From positions 67,110,456 to 67,174,455 of the forward strand of contig JARZZO010000001.1 of assembly GCA_030544215.1 (NCBI GenBank): DNA of 64,000 nt, written 5' to 3'. Made by a program: the position numbers and the translations under genes. This document shows positions 63,546-64,000 of this stretch, piece after piece. Numbering within the stretch: the stretch's first letter is position 1; every line of letters starts with the position of its first letter. The stretch comes from Zantedeschia hybrid cultivar (lineage: Eukaryota; Streptophyta; Magnoliopsida; Alismatales; Araceae). Under the pieces are notes generated by a model. That model worked only from the letters and a program-made list of their open reading frames with translations. It ran no database searches and was not told the DNA's origin.

Positions 63546-64000
63546 CTGATGCATATTGATGTAAATAGATCAAAGGCCAAAGATAATCACTACTATTGAC
63601 TTACCTTATAATTTACTCTTGGAATGATTCGACTGTATGTACTTACTGAAGTACAAGACGAATGCATTTGAAAGATTAAGGAATAAAATCAATATGAAGT
63701 ATTAGAATTTTTGATTTGATCAAAGAAACTAATACATAAGTATATGATTCACATAAATCATTAAGAGGATAATTGTATCATCGCTCGATTAATTCTCATT
63801 GTATGTCATAGTAATATGATAGAATGAGGAATTGCACCTTATTAAGATATGATACAATACATAATAAGATTTGCCTAATTCTTATTATTGTGAACATAAG
63901 TATGAACATTAGATGTCCATACTTTACAGATAGTTCCAAATAAGTCAGTGTATGTCCATATAAGATATGGAAACCAAATAATTCATATGAGATGTGAATT
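63546..64000. other. AT-rich right edge, unassigned
   Basis: Sequence character changes abruptly at about 63545, cutting off the gypsy protease before its active site. No family recognised; it continues beyond the window and may be another inserted element. Confidence 0.4.

Overview
The window is nuclear DNA from a flowering plant. It has widely split GT-AG genes, GC-rich first exons in a GC-poor background, and many nested transposons of plant-type families. The GC-rich first exons and very large TE-filled introns suggest a monocot, perhaps a palm-like lineage; that is inference. Only two intact genes are visible, both on the minus strand.

Gene 1 (46730 down to 19663) is a 19-exon gene for a mitochondrial/organellar TypA/BipA-type translational GTPase, related to Arabidopsis At2g31060/EMB2785. 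All 19 exons could be placed to the base and sum to an uninterrupted 675-codon frame plus stop. About 27 kb of genomic DNA carries 2 kb of coding sequence. Introns 3 (8.2 kb) and 14 (8.6 kb) are filled with hAT elements, a SINE, MITEs, an L1 and minisatellites. Gene 2 (53011 down to 49573) is a 7-exon ROP/RAC small GTPase of 196 aa ending in the CaaX box CFFI. It lies about 2.8 kb upstream of gene 1 on the same strand.

Layout: 0.5-6.8 kb is a CACTA transposon that captured fragments of two host genes, a UDP-arabinopyranose mutase/RGP exon and four exons of a CLU/TSS-type TPR gene. 7-19.6 kb is gene-free: AT-rich tandem repeats, a Tourist-like element, a long-TIR element containing plastid DNA (trnR-ACG and ycf2 pieces), and a long palindrome. 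19.7-46.7 kb is gene 1 with its intronic TEs. 48.0-49.1 kb is a second Tourist-like element. 49.6-53.0 kb is gene 2. 54-64 kb is a transposon graveyard: Copia pol remnant, MULE-like element with a GC-rich cargo, one LTR with 32-bp repeats, and a Ty3/gypsy pol remnant (dead reverse transcriptase) split by a solo LTR.

The most unusual theme is recurrent gene capture by non-autonomous DNA transposons. The CACTA carries two host genes. A hAT element in intron 3 carries what looks like a promoter plus a first exon with a splice donor. A long-TIR element carries chimeric plastid DNA. A MULE-like element carries a GC-rich segment. Several insertions have target-site duplications that can be read directly. 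Protein and family assignments come from motif recognition and memory of the families; no search was run.
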